Notes: generated by a model from the letters alone, not told the origin. Shown: positions 52,891-63,231, numbered from the stretch's first letter. The stretch: DNA of 64,000 nucleotides from Fimbriimonadaceae bacterium (GCA_019454125.1 CP075365.1:1916218-1980217), one strand, 5' to 3'. Numbers and translations are program-made.

Positions 52891-52949
52891 GCCGGAATTC
52901 GGGGAACAAGCAAAGTTGCGCGGGACTGGCCGATAATGGGTAGGAGCCG

Positions 52950-55520
52950 ATGCGCAGTCTGAAATTCGCCCACTCGTTCGAAGTCGTCAAGAAGCTGCCC
53001 GAACCCCTGCAGCCCCTGCGCAAGATCGCTTACAACTTTTGGTGGACGTGGAACCACGAGGCCCGCTCCCTGCTCCGCGAGATCGGCCCGGAGCTCTGGG
53101 AGACCGTCGAGCACAACCCTGTCGAGCTCATGAACCGCCTAGGCGACGAACAGATCGAGAGGCTCCTGGCCGACGAAATCTTCCTGGCCAAGCTGGGCGT
53201 CATCGAGAAGACCCTCGACGACTACATGTCGGCGGAAACCTGGTTCGACCGCAAGTACCCCGGCCACCGGGAGAACACCCTGGTGGCGTACTTCTCCGCC
53301 GAGTTCGGTCTGAGCGAGGCGCTGCCGATCTATTCCGGCGGCCTCGGAGTGCTGGCCGGCGACCACCTGAAGGCCGCCAGCGACCTGGGCGTGCCGCTGG
53401 TCGGGGTCGGGCTCCTCTATTCGCGGGGCTACTTCCGACAGTCGCTCAGCCCGGACGGCTGGCAACAGGAGCGCTATCCCCAATACGACTTCTTCCGGCT
53501 CCCCCTGACCCTCATGTCCGGCGAGGACGGCCAGCCCCTCCGCATCAAGGTCGAGTTCCCGGAGAACGACGTCCAGTGCCAAGTGTGGAAGGCGCAGGTC
53601 GGCCGGGTGGAGCTGTTCCTGCTCGATTCGAACATCCTGGAGAACGAGGCCGACGCCCAGACCATCACGGACACGCTCTATGGCGGCGACGAGACCATGC
53701 GCATCCGCCAGGAAATGATCCTCGGCTTGGGCGGCTACCGGGCGTTGCTCGCCCTGGGTAAGAAGCCGACGGTCTGCCACATGAACGAGGGCCACGCCGC
53801 TTTCTTGGCCCTCGAACGCATCCGAAAGACCATGGCGGAGGAAAACACCGACTTCCGCACCGCGCGCCAAGCCACGGTAGCCGGCAATGTCTTCACCACC
53901 CACACGCCGGTTCCGGCAGGCTTCGACCTCTTCCCCGTCGACCTGGTCGAGAGATACGTCTCCAAGGCGACCGGCGACCTTGGGGTCCCCTTCCAGAAGA
54001 TCGTCGGCCTCGGCCGCTTTGACCCCGCCGACACGAGCGAGAGGTTCAACATGGCGATCCTCGCGATGGAGAACGCGAACCGCGTGAACGGCGTCTCGAA
54101 GTTGCACGCCTCGGTCTCACGAGGCATGTTCAGCCGCCGCTGGCCGGACTATCCCCTGGAAGAGGTCCCCATCGCCGCCATCACCAACGGCGTCCACACC
54201 ATGACCTGGATGAGCCGGCGCATGACCGAGCTCTTCGACCGGCACCTGGGCACCGACTGGCGCGAAGACCCCTCAGACCCCGAAATCTGGGCGAGGGCCG
54301 CCGAAATCCCCGACGACCAGATTTGGGAGATGCGCGAGAACGAACGCGGCGACTTCGTGCGCTATTGCCGCCGAAGGCTGACCCACACGTTGCGGCTGGC
54401 GGGTTCGCCGCCCCTCGACGCCTCGCACAACGACGTCCTCGACCCGCGCGTGCTCACGATCGGCTTCGCCCGACGCTTCGCGACCTATAAACGGGCGACG
54501 CTGCTTTTGCAGGACCGAGAACGGCTCAAGGCGCTGCTCTTCCACCAAGACCGCCCGATCCAGTTCGTCTTCGCGGGCAAGAGCCACCCCCGGGACGACG
54601 GCGGCAAGAAGCTGATCCAAGACTTGGTCCACTTCATCCGGCACGAAGGGGCGCGCACCCGAATGGTGTTCTTGGAGGACTACGACATGAGCGTCGCAAG
54701 GCGCATGATCCAGGGCGTCGACCTCTGGCTGAACAACCCGCGCCGCCCCCTCGAAGCCAGCGGCACGAGCGGCATGAAGGTCGTGCCGAACGGCGGCCTG
54801 AACGCCTCGGTCCTGGACGGTTGGTGGGCCGAGGGCTACCGACCCGGACTGGGCTGGGCGGTCGGCGACGGCAACGACAACGCCGACGAGGGCTATCAAG
54901 ACTGGCTCGACTCCCGCTCGCTTTACAACCTGCTTGAGACCGAGATCGCCCCGACGTTCTACTACCGCGTGGACGGCGGTGTGCCCTCGAGCTGGGTCGA
55001 GATGATCAAGCGCTCCTGGCGCGACCTTTCACCCTACTTCTCCACCCTGAGGATGGTCCGGGAGTACACGAGCCGGTTCTACGTGCCGTCGGACGAGTCT
55101 TACCAAAGAATGTCTGCGAACGGCCTCAGCCGGGCAAAGGACGCCTTGGCGTGGCGCGACCGGCTACGGTCGGCCTGGAAGGGCGTCCGCATCGTCTCGG
55201 TCACCGATGATGCCAAGCGATCGGTGCCGCTCGGGCAGCGGGTGAAGGTCCGCACCCTCGTGGACCTTGGGCCCTTGAACGTCGAGGAAGTTCGCGTGCA
55301 GGCGGTCGTCGGACAGGTCTCGACCAACCGCGAGCTTTCGAACCTGGAGATCAGCGACCTGGAACCGGCCGGGAAAGAGGGCCAGGCCCACGTCTTCGAG
55401 GGCCAAGTGGCGACGACTGACCCGGGTCACCGGGGGTACGTCGTGCGGGTGGTGCCTTACCACGAAGACCTCGACGTTGCCGCCGAGGTCGGTCTTGTGG
55501 CTTACGAGCCACAGCCCTGA
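52950..55520 (+). CDS. glgP: Alpha-glucan (glycogen/maltodextrin) phosphorylase
   Basis: An 856-residue GT35 phosphorylase of the long bacterial type with an N-terminal DUF3417 domain (IAYNFWWTWNHEARSLLREI). Substrate and phosphate site: VAYFSAEFGLSEALPIYSGG and GLGVLAGDHLKAASDLG. PLP site: EASGTSGMKVVPNGGLNASV (the Lys of GMK). It releases glucose 1-phosphate from alpha-1,4-glucans. ATG at 52950 has TAGGAG 5 bases upstream. Ends 3 bases before the converging ftsZ stop. Likely forms one transcript with the GH65-like gene. Confidence 0.95.
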   Translation: MRSLKFAHSFEVVKKLPEPLQPLRKIAYNFWWTWNHEARSLLREIGPELWETVEHNPVELMNRLGDEQIERLLADEIFLAKLGVIEKTLDDYMSAETWFDRKYPGHRENTLVAYFSAEFGLSEALPIYSGGLGVLAGDHLKAASDLGVPLVGVGLLYSRGYFRQSLSPDGWQQERYPQYDFFRLPLTLMSGEDGQPLRIKVEFPENDVQCQVWKAQVGRVELFLLDSNILENEADAQTITDTLYGGDETMRIRQEMILGLGGYRALLALGKKPTVCHMNEGHAAFLALERIRKTMAEENTDFRTARQATVAGNVFTTHTPVPAGFDLFPVDLVERYVSKATGDLGVPFQKIVGLGRFDPADTSERFNMAILAMENANRVNGVSKLHASVSRGMFSRRWPDYPLEEVPIAAITNGVHTMTWMSRRMTELFDRHLGTDWREDPSDPEIWARAAEIPDDQIWEMRENERGDFVRYCRRRLTHTLRLAGSPPLDASHNDVLDPRVLTIGFARRFATYKRATLLLQDRERLKALLFHQDRPIQFVFAGKSHPRDDGGKKLIQDLVHFIRHEGARTRMVFLEDYDMSVARRMIQGVDLWLNNPRRPLEASGTSGMKVVPNGGLNASVLDGWWAEGYRPGLGWAVGDGNDNADEGYQDWLDSRSLYNLLETEIAPTFYYRVDGGVPSSWVEMIKRSWRDLSPYFSTLRMVREYTSRFYVPSDESYQRMSANGLSRAKDALAWRDRLRSAWKGVRIVSVTDDAKRSVPLGQRVKVRTLVDLGPLNVEEVRVQAVVGQVSTNRELSNLEISDLEPAGKEGQAHVFEGQVATTDPGHRGYVVRVVPYHEDLDVAAEVGLVAYEPQP

Positions 55521-55523
55521 GAA

Positions 55524-56717
55524 CTAGCTGTTCTTCTGGCGGTGCTCGCGCAGGAAGGCGGGGATGTCGATCTCGCTCTCGTCGTAGACGTCCTCGAGCT
55601 TGCCCGTGGAATCACGGAGGCCGCGCTGGGCCCGCTCCCAGATGTCCCGCGGGGAGATGCGCTTGTCGGTGACCTCGGGCCGGCTCGGGGTCTTCGCGAC
55701 CGGCTCGGGCATCTCGACCACGGCCGACTCCGCCTCTTCGCGCGCGGTGTCGACGAACGCCGGGTTCGAAGCGCGGACGGCCGGGTTGAAGCCCGTCGCG
55801 AGGACCGTGATCCTCACTTCGCCTTCAAGCTTGTCGTCCACCACCGTGCCGAAGTAGATGTTCGCGTCCTCCACGTCGCAGAGCGAGTGGATGTAGGCCA
55901 TGGCCTCTGTGACCTCGGCCAGCGTCAGGTCCTCGCTGCTGGAAATATTGACCAGGAGCCCTCGGGCGCCGTGGATGGTCTGCTCGAGGAGGCGGCTGGA
56001 AGTCGCCGTCTGGGCGGCCTGGAGGGCGCGCTGTTCGCCGACGCCATAACCGATGCCCATGAGGGCCGGGCCGGCGCCGGCCATGACGGCCTTCACGTCG
56101 GCAAAGTCCACGTTGATCTGGCCGGGGACGGTGATGATGTCGGAGATGCCTTGAACGCCCTGGCGCAAGACGTCGTCCGCGATGCGGAAAGCGTCGAGCA
56201 GGGTCGTCTTCCGCTCGGCGACGTCCATCAGGCGGTCGTTAGGAATCGTGATGAGGGTGTCCACCCGTCCCATGAGCGAGGTCACGCCCTGGTCGGCGAG
56301 CCGCGTGCGGCGCGGGCCCTCGAAGACGAACGGTCGAGTAATGATGGCGACGGTCAGCGCACCGAGCTCACGGGAGAGGTCGGCCACGACCGGCGCCGCG
56401 CCGGTGCCAGTGCCACCCCCCATGCCGGCGGTGATGAAGACCATGTCCGCGCCCTCGACGAGCTTGCGGATGTCGTTCTTGCTCTCTTCGGCGGCGGCGC
56501 GCCCGACTTCGGGGTCGCCCCCAGCGCCGAGGCCGCGGGTCAAGTTCGTGCCGAGCTGGATCTTCTTGTCGGCCAGGGACTTGTCAAGTACCTGGGTGTC
56601 GGTATTCATGGCGACGAACTCGACGCCCTGGATGCCGGTCTCGACCATGCGGTTGACCGCGTTCGAACCGCCCCCGCCGACGCCAACGACCTTAATTACT
56701 GCCCCGTTGCTGTTCAC
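55524..56717 (-). CDS. ftsZ: Cell division protein FtsZ
   Basis: A 397-residue tubulin homologue: [20 protein letters not shown], the tubulin signature [27 protein letters not shown] and a C-terminal conserved tail ending [14 protein letters not shown], preceded by a variable linker. It forms the division ring. GTG start at 56717 is chosen because GGGAG stands about 10 bases before it and it places [12 protein letters not shown] at the normal N-terminus; the 20-residue upstream extension is not conserved-looking. Starts 14 bases after ftsA. Confidence 0.97.
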   Translation of the reverse strand: MNSNGAVIKVVGVGGGGSNAVNRMVETGIQGVEFVAMNTDTQVLDKSLADKKIQLGTNLTRGLGAGGDPEVGRAAAEESKNDIRKLVEGADMVFITAGMGGGTGTGAAPVVADLSRELGALTVAIITRPFVFEGPRRTRLADQGVTSLMGRVDTLITIPNDRLMDVAERKTTLLDAFRIADDVLRQGVQGISDIITVPGQINVDFADVKAVMAGAGPALMGIGYGVGEQRALQAAQTATSSRLLEQTIHGARGLLVNISSSEDLTLAEVTEAMAYIHSLCDVEDANIYFGTVVDDKLEGEVRITVLATGFNPAVRASNPAFVDTAREEAESAVVEMPEPVAKTPSRPEVTDKRISPRDIWERAQRGLRDSTGKLEDVYDESEIDIPAFLREHRQKNS

Positions 56718-56731
56718 CGTGTTTCTCCCTT

Positions 56732-57958
56732 TTACTTGCCGAACAAAGCCCGGATCGTCCTGATCTTGTCCTTCCAACTCGCGATGCCGGAAACCGGGGC
56801 CAACTCGTGCTCCTCGCCTTCCAAGCAGTAGCGGGCGAGCCCGACCACCGCGCTCATCGCGGGCGTCTCGATGCTGCGCGCCATTGGGCCGAGCACTTTC
56901 GGCACTCCTAACCGGCCCGAACCGACTCCCAGGACGTCGGCGAAAAGCTGGGGAGCGAGCGGGATTTGCGCCCCACCGCCGGTCAAGACCAACCCAGCCT
57001 CTAACCCGTCATGGCAGCCGCTCCGTTCCAAATGCCGACGCACTAAACTGGCAATTTCACGCAGACGACTCTCGACGATCTCACACAGTACCCGACGCTG
57101 CATCGGCCGAGCCTCGTCCGAGTCCTTTTGCGTGACGTAGACCGCCTCGTTCGCTGGGACTTCTGCCGCAATTGCACTGGCGTGCGCGACCTTCAAGCGC
57201 TCGGCTTCGTCCAGCCCGACCTTCAGCAAATGCGCTAGATCGCTGGTGACGTGCACGCCACCGACTGGGACCACGGCCGAATAGGCGGCCGAGCCGTTCT
57301 TTAGGACGGTGATCCCCGTGGTCTCGCCCCCGATGTCCACCACGACGACGCCCCGACCGGCCTCGTCCCCCTGGAGCGAGCCCAGGGCGGAGGCGATGGG
57401 GTCCGCCACCATCTGCGCGACTTGGCGGCCCGCGACCGTCACCGCCTTGTCCAAAGCTTGGATCGCCGCCGTCCGCGCCGTGACCAGGTGCGTGACGACG
57501 GCCAGCCGGTCTCCGGTCATGCCGATCGGTTTGGCGACGCCCCGATGCGTGCCGACCGTGAACTCGCGCGGGAGCGCCATCACCTGCTCGCGGTCGGGCG
57601 GCAGCACGACCTGGCGACTGTGGTTCACCACGTTCAAAACGTCGTCGCGGCGGACCGCCCGGCCAGGGGGAAAGATGGGGAGGAACCCTTGGCCGTTCAC
57701 GCTCTGCAGGTGCGCCCCGTTCAACGTGACGGCGAGCATATCGACAGGTTTGCCGAGCGTGCGCTCGACCCTGGCGACGACCTCGTCGATGGCCCGGCCC
57801 GCGGCTTCTTGGTCGCTCACCACGCCCTTATCGGTCACCTGGCAGGAAACATCGGCGACCGCGTCGATGCGGACCTCGCCCTGCGCGTTCAGGGCGGCCG
57901 AGATACAGACCGCCTTCGTACTCCCTAGATCAACGGCGAAAACTGAGTTTGAGCTCAT
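56732..57958 (-). CDS. ftsA: Cell division protein FtsA
   Basis: A 408-residue actin-like ATPase: [18 protein letters not shown] (phosphate 1), the SHS2 subdomain [39 protein letters not shown] (phosphate 2) and [18 protein letters not shown]. The C-terminal amphipathic helix [13 protein letters not shown] anchors FtsZ filaments to the membrane. ATG start overlaps the Sbp stop (ATGA). Directly upstream of ftsZ as in most dcw clusters. Confidence 0.95.
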   Translation of the reverse strand: MSSNSVFAVDLGSTKAVCISAALNAQGEVRIDAVADVSCQVTDKGVVSDQEAAGRAIDEVVARVERTLGKPVDMLAVTLNGAHLQSVNGQGFLPIFPPGRAVRRDDVLNVVNHSRQVVLPPDREQVMALPREFTVGTHRGVAKPIGMTGDRLAVVTHLVTARTAAIQALDKAVTVAGRQVAQMVADPIASALGSLQGDEAGRGVVVVDIGGETTGITVLKNGSAAYSAVVPVGGVHVTSDLAHLLKVGLDEAERLKVAHASAIAAEVPANEAVYVTQKDSDEARPMQRRVLCEIVESRLREIASLVRRHLERSGCHDGLEAGLVLTGGGAQIPLAPQLFADVLGVGSGRLGVPKVLGPMARSIETPAMSAVVGLARYCLEGEEHELAPVSGIASWKDKIRTIRALFGK

Positions 57959-58377
57959 GAAGCAAGGCTGCTGCTGGCAGATTCGCCCTCAGCCCGTTGC
58001 CGATTGTGCTCGGATTGCTGTCGCTTTTGCTCGCGATAGTCGTGATAGCGTGTCAAAAGGTAACGGCGTATCAGGCTGAGATTGGTGAAAATCCGCCAAC
58101 CCATAACCAGGACGGCTGCGAAGTAAAGATCGACGCCGACCCGGTCGCCAAACCACGCTAAGAAGAACGCAATGATGATGTTGGCGAAGAAGCCGGAGGC
58201 GAAGACGTCCGTGTGGAACTTGCCCTCGAGGACGCTCCGCGTCCCCCCGAAAACCGAGTCCACCCCCGCAATCACGGCCACGCCCAGGTAGACCCCGAAG
58301 CCAGGGCTGATCGTCCCCCGGGCGAGAAACCCAAGGGCGACTCCAATGGCCAAGGCGAGGAGGGGGATGAGGATCAT
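57955..58377 (-). CDS. sbp: Small basic protein Sbp, DUF1290
   Basis: A 140-residue membrane protein with three or four helices (LIPLLALAIGVALGFLA; FGVYLGVAVIAGVDSVFGG; FFANIIIAFFLAWFGDRVGV; LYFAAVLVMGWRIFTNLSLI) and a charged tail. VDSVFGGTRS and FVSGFF-like FASGFFANI are DUF1290 hallmarks. In Bacillus and actinobacteria the gene sits beside DUF881 and the division genes; its role is unknown. ATGA overlaps at both ends. Confidence 0.85.
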   Translation of the reverse strand: MILIPLLALAIGVALGFLARGTISPGFGVYLGVAVIAGVDSVFGGTRSVLEGKFHTDVFASGFFANIIIAFFLAWFGDRVGVDLYFAAVLVMGWRIFTNLSLIRRYLLTRYHDYREQKRQQSEHNRQRAEGESASSSLAS

Positions 58378-59132
58378 TCCTTGTCTACCGGGACCGTGAT
58401 GTACTTCGTGGTGGTCGAGCCCGAGAACGCGGCGAGCCGCATCCTTTCGACCGGCTGGATCTCAACCATGTTCGGGTCGACCTGCCGAAGCTCGTCCAAG
58501 ACCCCGCCCGGCAGGTTCATCGCGCCGAACAGCGTCTCTGTCTCTCCAATCGCGCGGATGATCACGGGGCTGGCGATCTTGGAGTCGTCCACCAGGATCG
58601 TCGTCCCGACACACCGGAAGTTCGTGCGGGGCCCGACCCGGCGCTTATTGACCGTGATCGCCTCGGCGCCCGCGTTCTTGAGCTCGTTCACCACGCGCAA
58701 CACGTCCGTGTCGTGCACGATCTGACCGCCCAGGTCGATCGCTGCCTCGATCGGCTTCTTGCTGTCGCGCAAGACCACGGAGACCCCGGGCCCTTCGACG
58801 TCGGTGAGGGTCGCGAAGACCTTCATCTCCTGCAAGCTCTTGTTCAACTCTTCGCTCGCGTTGCTGTTCTTGGCGAGCGCGTTCTGAAGCTTTGTGTTCT
58901 CCACGCGAAGCTTGGTGACCTCCAGGCGAAGGTCCTCGTTCTCTTCCGTGAGGTCCAGCGTCCCAATGGCGAAGCGTTGCCGTTGGTCCGGTTCCAGCCG
59001 TTGCACGCGGCCACGCCGGTCTTCGACGGAGATCCACGCCAAGGAGGTCATGAACCCCACGATGAGCGCCATGATGCTCACGGGGAGGACCCAGTGTTGC
59101 GTTTGTTGGGTTTTAGCGAACGGATTGTGCAA
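58374..59132 (-). CDS. DUF881 (YlxW/YlxX-like) division-cluster protein
   Basis: 252 residues. One N-terminal membrane helix (WVLPVSIMALIVGFMTSLAW), a coiled coil (about 55-105, EENEDLRLEVTKLRVENTKL) and the DUF881 domain with GPGVSVVLRDSK, IVHDTDVLRVVNELKNAGAE, AITVNKRRV and RCVGTTILV. Exposed to the periplasm. Members always lie next to DUF1290 and ftsQ/ftsA genes; function unknown. ATGA overlap with Sbp. Confidence 0.9.
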   Translation of the reverse strand: MHNPFAKTQQTQHWVLPVSIMALIVGFMTSLAWISVEDRRGRVQRLEPDQRQRFAIGTLDLTEENEDLRLEVTKLRVENTKLQNALAKNSNASEELNKSLQEMKVFATLTDVEGPGVSVVLRDSKKPIEAAIDLGGQIVHDTDVLRVVNELKNAGAEAITVNKRRVGPRTNFRCVGTTILVDDSKIASPVIIRAIGETETLFGAMNLPGGVLDELRQVDPNMVEIQPVERMRLAAFSGSTTTKYITVPVDKE

Positions 59133-59142
59133 GTTGGCTCTC

Positions 59143-59871
59143 CTAGCCTTTCACGACCGGACTATCAGGGGCAGTAAGGACCAGTCGCCGCGCCTTCTTC
59201 GGCAGATCCGGCCTTTCCTTCAATACGCTCTCCAGACGATCCAGCTTGCGTGCCAGGTCCTCTGCCGACCCCAGGACGACGACGAACCCGTCGCTTGTCT
59301 CAAAGGATAGAACCCCACGGGCGTCTAAAGCAATCAGATCGGCAAGATTGGGCAAACGGTCCGCCAAACCTTTGCAGAGTTCAGCGATCTTGTGGCTTTC
59401 GACCCCGCTGGAAAGGCACAGGTTCGGGACCTCGCTGCCTTCCGGGAGGGCGAGCCTGGGCAGGCCCGCGAACCGCCGCTTACTCTTGAAAAAGACCCCG
59501 TTCCCGTCGAGGTAGACCAGTTGCCCTGAGACCTCCGCCACCGGTGCGCGCAGCACCACCTTCAGGACGCCACGGCCGAAGACGTTCGACTGGAGCTCGG
59601 CTTGGGCCACGTCGCCGATCGCTTCCACCTCGGCCTCGAGCGCCCGGCGGTCCTGCCGGACGAAGGGAACCCCGCGCAGCTTCTGGATCGAGGCGGCGAT
59701 CGCGTCTTCGTCGGCGGGGGCGGCGCCCTCGACCCGCACCCGGCTCAGGCCCGTCGCCGGGCTCGCGAGAAATCCCGCGGCCAGGTTGGCGAACACCAAG
59801 AACCAGAGCACCTCGGAGGGGTACAGCCGGAACCGGGATTTTCGCTTACGCTTTCGAGCGGTTGAGGGCAT
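59143..59871 (-). CDS. ftsQ: Cell division protein FtsQ/DivIB
   Basis: A 242-residue bitopic protein: basic start (PSTARKRKRKSRFRLYPSEV), one helix (VLWFLVFANLAAGFLA), POTRA domain (LSRVRVEGAAPADEDAIAAS, IQKLRGVPFVRQDRRALEAE), a beta domain with LVYLDGNGVFF, and a C-terminal FtsQ domain. It links the divisome to FtsB/FtsL. ATG 59871 overlaps the murC-ddl stop by 26 bases. Confidence 0.88.
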   Translation of the reverse strand: MPSTARKRKRKSRFRLYPSEVLWFLVFANLAAGFLASPATGLSRVRVEGAAPADEDAIAASIQKLRGVPFVRQDRRALEAEVEAIGDVAQAELQSNVFGRGVLKVVLRAPVAEVSGQLVYLDGNGVFFKSKRRFAGLPRLALPEGSEVPNLCLSSGVESHKIAELCKGLADRLPNLADLIALDARGVLSFETSDGFVVVLGSAEDLARKLDRLESVLKERPDLPKKARRLVLTAPDSPVVKG

Positions 59872-62137
59872 CTTGCACGATCCTGACGCAAAGGTCGTCG
59901 AAGTCGATCCCGGCCACCGCCGCGCTCCGCGGGACGAGGCTGGTCTGGGTCATCCCGGGCAGGGTGTTCACTTCCAAGACCACGACCCGTTCGGGGGTCA
60001 CGATCATGTCGGTGCGGGTGCACCCCGCGCACCCAAGGGCATGGTGGGCGCGGAGCGCGTAGTCCTGGCAGAGGGCGGTCTGCTCCGGGGTGAGGCGCGC
60101 CGGGCAGATCTCGTCGGTCGCCCCGGCCGTGTACTTGCTGGCGAAGTCGTACGCCCCGCTCGCGGGCACGATCTCGACAACGGGAAGAGTCTCGGCGCCG
60201 AGCACGGGCACGCTTACCTCGACCCCACGGACCCAATCTTCGACGAGCGCGACCTCGTCGAACTGGAGCGCGTAAGCGACTGCGGCGGCGAGTTCAGACG
60301 CCTCCTCGACGAACCGGAGCCCCACGGTCGAACCCTGCTTGTTCGGCTTCACCACCCACCCCGCGCCCTCCTTGGGCAAAGGCGGCTCGCCATGCTTGTC
60401 CCGGCACACGGCCAGTCCCTCCGGCACGGGCAGTCCGGCGGCGGCCAGCACGGTCTTCGTCCGGTCCTTGTCCAGGGCCACCGCGCTCGCCGCGATCCCC
60501 GAACCCGTGTAGGGCAGGTGCAGCAGCTCGAGCAAGCCTTGGATCGCGCCGTCCTCCGCCCGCGACCCGTGGACGGCAAGGAAGCAGACGTCCGGCCGCG
60601 CGGGGCCGGCGAGCTTCGCCAGGCTCTGCCCACTGAGCAAGAGTTCGCTGACATCGAGCAAGGACGCGGTGTAGCCGCGGCGCCTGAGGGCGGCGGCCAC
60701 CTCTCGGCCGCTGAGCAACGAGATCTCCCGCTCCGCCGAGTCCCCGCCATAAAGCACGGCGACCCGCTCAGGGGAGCCCCTCTCCAGTTCTTTCGCGAAG
60801 TCGGGCGCGAAGGACGCGATGTTCCCCGCGCCCATGCCGACCACGACGTCTCCGGGCCGGGCGACCTTTGCCACTTCCCGCGGCAACAGGTGGCGCTGCG
60901 GCACGTACTGGCAGGGCTTCGTCACTTGCTCCGCAATGCGCCAGGAGCTGACCCCCGGGATCGGCGCCTCGCGCGCCGGATAGATGTCTGTGAGCACCAC
61001 GAAGTCCGCCTGGGAGAGGGCTGCCGCGAACTCGGCGATGAGCGGCGCCGTGCGCGAATACAGGTGCGGTTGATAGACGACGACCAGCCGCGGGCCGCCC
61101 GGTTCCGGCGCTCCCGGGAGCCAACGCTCCCGCACCGCCTGCAGGCTGGCGACGATCTCGGTCGGGTGGTGGGCATAGTCGTCGATCACGACGAGGGGCT
61201 TCGTCGCAATGGTCTGGAGCCGCCGCTCCGCCCCTCGATAAGCCGCGATGCCTTGCGCGGCCCGGGCCGGGTCCGCCCCGAGCCGCTCGCACGCGACCAA
61301 TGCCCCCGTCGCGTTCAGCGCGTTGTGCCGGCCCGGCAACGCGAGTTCGGGCAGGCGGCTGTCCTCGATCGTATAGGCCACGGTTGCGACGCCGTGCTCC
61401 GCCGCCACCGCTTCCGCCACCTCGCGGCTCCCGGGGTCTTCTGCGCAATAGACCAGGGTCCCGCCCGGCACGATGCGGCTGAGAAAGGCCTCCATGCTAC
61501 GGCGCAGCCCCTGCCAGTCGCCGTGGAAATCTACGTGGTCGAGTTCCAAGTTCGTGAGAACGACGATGTAGGGGTCGAAGTCGCGGAGCGAATCGTAGGC
61601 CTCGCACGCTTCGACAACGGCGAGGCCGCCCTGCCCTTCCACGATCGCGCCTCCGAAGTCCGGCACCTCCGCGCCGACCACGATGGTCGGATCCAGGCCG
61701 CTCGCCCGCAAGCCCGCCCCGATCATCCCCGTGGTCGTGGTCTTGCCGTGCGATCCGGTCACCGCGATGGTCCTCTGCCCTTCGAGCAGCCAGCCAAGGA
61801 CCTGCGAGCGCCGGAACAAGGGGTTCCCGAACCCGCGGGCGGCCGCGACCTCGGGCGATTCTTCCAGCGGGATCGCGTCCGTCAAGACAAGCGCGTCGCC
61901 CCGTTCGACAAAGTCTCCAGAGTGGCCGATCCAGATCTCCACGCCGTCCTCGCGGAGGGCCCTCACGACCTCGGAATCGGTCGAGTCGGTGCCGCGGACG
62001 CGGAACCCGCGCCGGGAAAGCATCCGCGCGACGCCGCTCATGCCCGCCCCCCCGATGCCCACCAGGAAGAACGACTTGCGGCCCGCGAGCGAAGCCCGCG
62101 GCGCGAACGCCGTCTCGATCTCCTGCTTCGTCCTCAT
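59846..62137 (-). CDS. murC-ddl: MurC-Ddl fusion: UDP-MurNAc-L-alanine ligase joined to D-alanine-D-alanine ligase
   Basis: One uninterrupted 763-codon frame. Residues about 1-455 are MurC: FLVGIGGAGMSGVARMLSRR, ATP loop AVTGSHGKTTTTGMIGAGLR, LELDHVDFHGDWQGL, DDYAHHPTEI. From about 462 the D-Ala-D-Ala ligase begins (VAVLYGGDSAEREISLLSGR) and continues VHGSRAEDGAIQGLLELLHL, the ATP-grasp GWVVKPNKQGSTVGL and LEVNTLPGMTQTSLVPRSA. The two successive cytoplasmic steps (adding L-Ala, joining D-Ala-D-Ala) share a chain. ATG 62137 overlaps the murG stop (ATGA). No murB is present between it and ftsQ. Confidence 0.93.
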   Translation of the reverse strand: MRTKQEIETAFAPRASLAGRKSFFLVGIGGAGMSGVARMLSRRGFRVRGTDSTDSEVVRALREDGVEIWIGHSGDFVERGDALVLTDAIPLEESPEVAAARGFGNPLFRRSQVLGWLLEGQRTIAVTGSHGKTTTTGMIGAGLRASGLDPTIVVGAEVPDFGGAIVEGQGGLAVVEACEAYDSLRDFDPYIVVLTNLELDHVDFHGDWQGLRRSMEAFLSRIVPGGTLVYCAEDPGSREVAEAVAAEHGVATVAYTIEDSRLPELALPGRHNALNATGALVACERLGADPARAAQGIAAYRGAERRLQTIATKPLVVIDDYAHHPTEIVASLQAVRERWLPGAPEPGGPRLVVVYQPHLYSRTAPLIAEFAAALSQADFVVLTDIYPAREAPIPGVSSWRIAEQVTKPCQYVPQRHLLPREVAKVARPGDVVVGMGAGNIASFAPDFAKELERGSPERVAVLYGGDSAEREISLLSGREVAAALRRRGYTASLLDVSELLLSGQSLAKLAGPARPDVCFLAVHGSRAEDGAIQGLLELLHLPYTGSGIAASAVALDKDRTKTVLAAAGLPVPEGLAVCRDKHGEPPLPKEGAGWVVKPNKQGSTVGLRFVEEASELAAAVAYALQFDEVALVEDWVRGVEVSVPVLGAETLPVVEIVPASGAYDFASKYTAGATDEICPARLTPEQTALCQDYALRAHHALGCAGCTRTDMIVTPERVVVLEVNTLPGMTQTSLVPRSAAVAGIDFDDLCVRIVQDALNRSKA

Positions 62138-63231
62138 GGAGCCGCTCCTGCCTCCCAAACAATGTCCAGGATTTGCTCGGTGGCATCGGGGACGTCCCAC
62201 TCCGCCAGCGCCCGTTCGGCCGCCAGCACGCGCTCCCGGTCGTGGATCCAGGAGTAAAGCCGGATCTCTAAGCTCGACGCGGAGAGGTTGTCCTGGGTGA
62301 GCACGTCCGCCGCTCCCATGGCCGCGAACTCCTCTGCGTTCTTCCGCTGGTGGTCGCCAAAGGCCCTCGGATAGGGCACGAGGATCGCCGGCTTGCGGAA
62401 GGCGGCCAGTTCGCTCAGCGTGCCCGCCCCGGCGCGGCACACCGCCACCGCACTGGAAAAGTAGGCGCAAGCCATCTCGTCCGCGTCCAGGTACGCCTTC
62501 ACCGAATAAGGCGCCTTGACCGGCATTTTGCGGAGGGTTTCCATCGTGGACTCGAAGTGGGAAAGGCCGGTGAGGTGCAGCCACTGCAGCTCGTCCTTCG
62601 CGATCCGCACCGCTGCCGCGAGGGACACATCGTTGAGGGCGAGGCTCCCCTGCGAACCGCCCATGACGAGCACGATCGGCGCGGCTGATTCCAGCGAGTG
62701 CGTCGTCGGAAGTCGGCCCTGGGCGGAATCCCGCAGCTCGCGGCGGATCGGCATTCCGGTCCGCACCGTCCGGCCCTGTGGGAAAAACTTCGCGGCCCCG
62801 TCAAAGACGAGGCAGACCCGGTGGGCCGAAGGCGCGGCGAGCCGCAAGGTGCGGCCGGGAACGCTGTTCTGCTCGTGCAGCACCAGCGGGACGCCCAGCC
62901 GCTTGGCCGCGCTGAGCACCGGCGCGGACGAATATCCGCCCGTGGCGAAGACGCAGTCCGGCCTCTCTCGCTCGAGCGCACGCGCGCACTTCCCGCTCGC
63001 GCGCAGGAGCCGCACGATCGAACGCCAGCCTCGAAGCCGCGTCAGCGAGTAGACCGGTTCGCTCGCGAACCCCTCGAACGGCAGGCCGACCTTGGCGCAC
63101 TGGGCGCCTTCGATCCCACGGTGCGAACCGAAGTAGCGGACGCTCGCGCCCCGGTCCTGTGCCGCTCGCGCGACTTCAAGCGCCGGAAACACGTGGCCGC
63201 CGGTGCCACCGCCGGTCATGACCAGCTTCAA
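62134..63231 (-). CDS. murG: Lipid II synthase MurG
   Basis: A 365-residue GT28 glycosyltransferase adding GlcNAc from UDP-GlcNAc to lipid I at the inner face of the membrane. Features: MTGGGTGGHVFPALEVARAA (G-loop), LHEQNSVPGRTLRLAA, LVMGGSQGSLALNDV, CRAGAGTLSELAAFRKPAIL and VPYPRAFGDHQRKNAEEF. ATG 63231 lies 56 bases inside ftsW; its stop overlaps murC-ddl by 4 bases. Confidence 0.96.
   Translation of the reverse strand: MKLVMTGGGTGGHVFPALEVARAAQDRGASVRYFGSHRGIEGAQCAKVGLPFEGFASEPVYSLTRLRGWRSIVRLLRASGKCARALERERPDCVFATGGYSSAPVLSAAKRLGVPLVLHEQNSVPGRTLRLAAPSAHRVCLVFDGAAKFFPQGRTVRTGMPIRRELRDSAQGRLPTTHSLESAAPIVLVMGGSQGSLALNDVSLAAAVRIAKDELQWLHLTGLSHFESTMETLRKMPVKAPYSVKAYLDADEMACAYFSSAVAVCRAGAGTLSELAAFRKPAILVPYPRAFGDHQRKNAEEFAAMGAADVLTQDNLSASSLEIRLYSWIHDRERVLAAERALAEWDVPDATEQILDIVWEAGAAP

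Noticed and set aside
59786-62257. 823-codon plus-strand frame opposite murC-ddl
   Set aside because: Shadow of the GC-rich minus-strand gene: composition is dominated by Arg, His, Gly and Asp and there is no domain. The same applies to long opposite frames over glnN, amt and smc.
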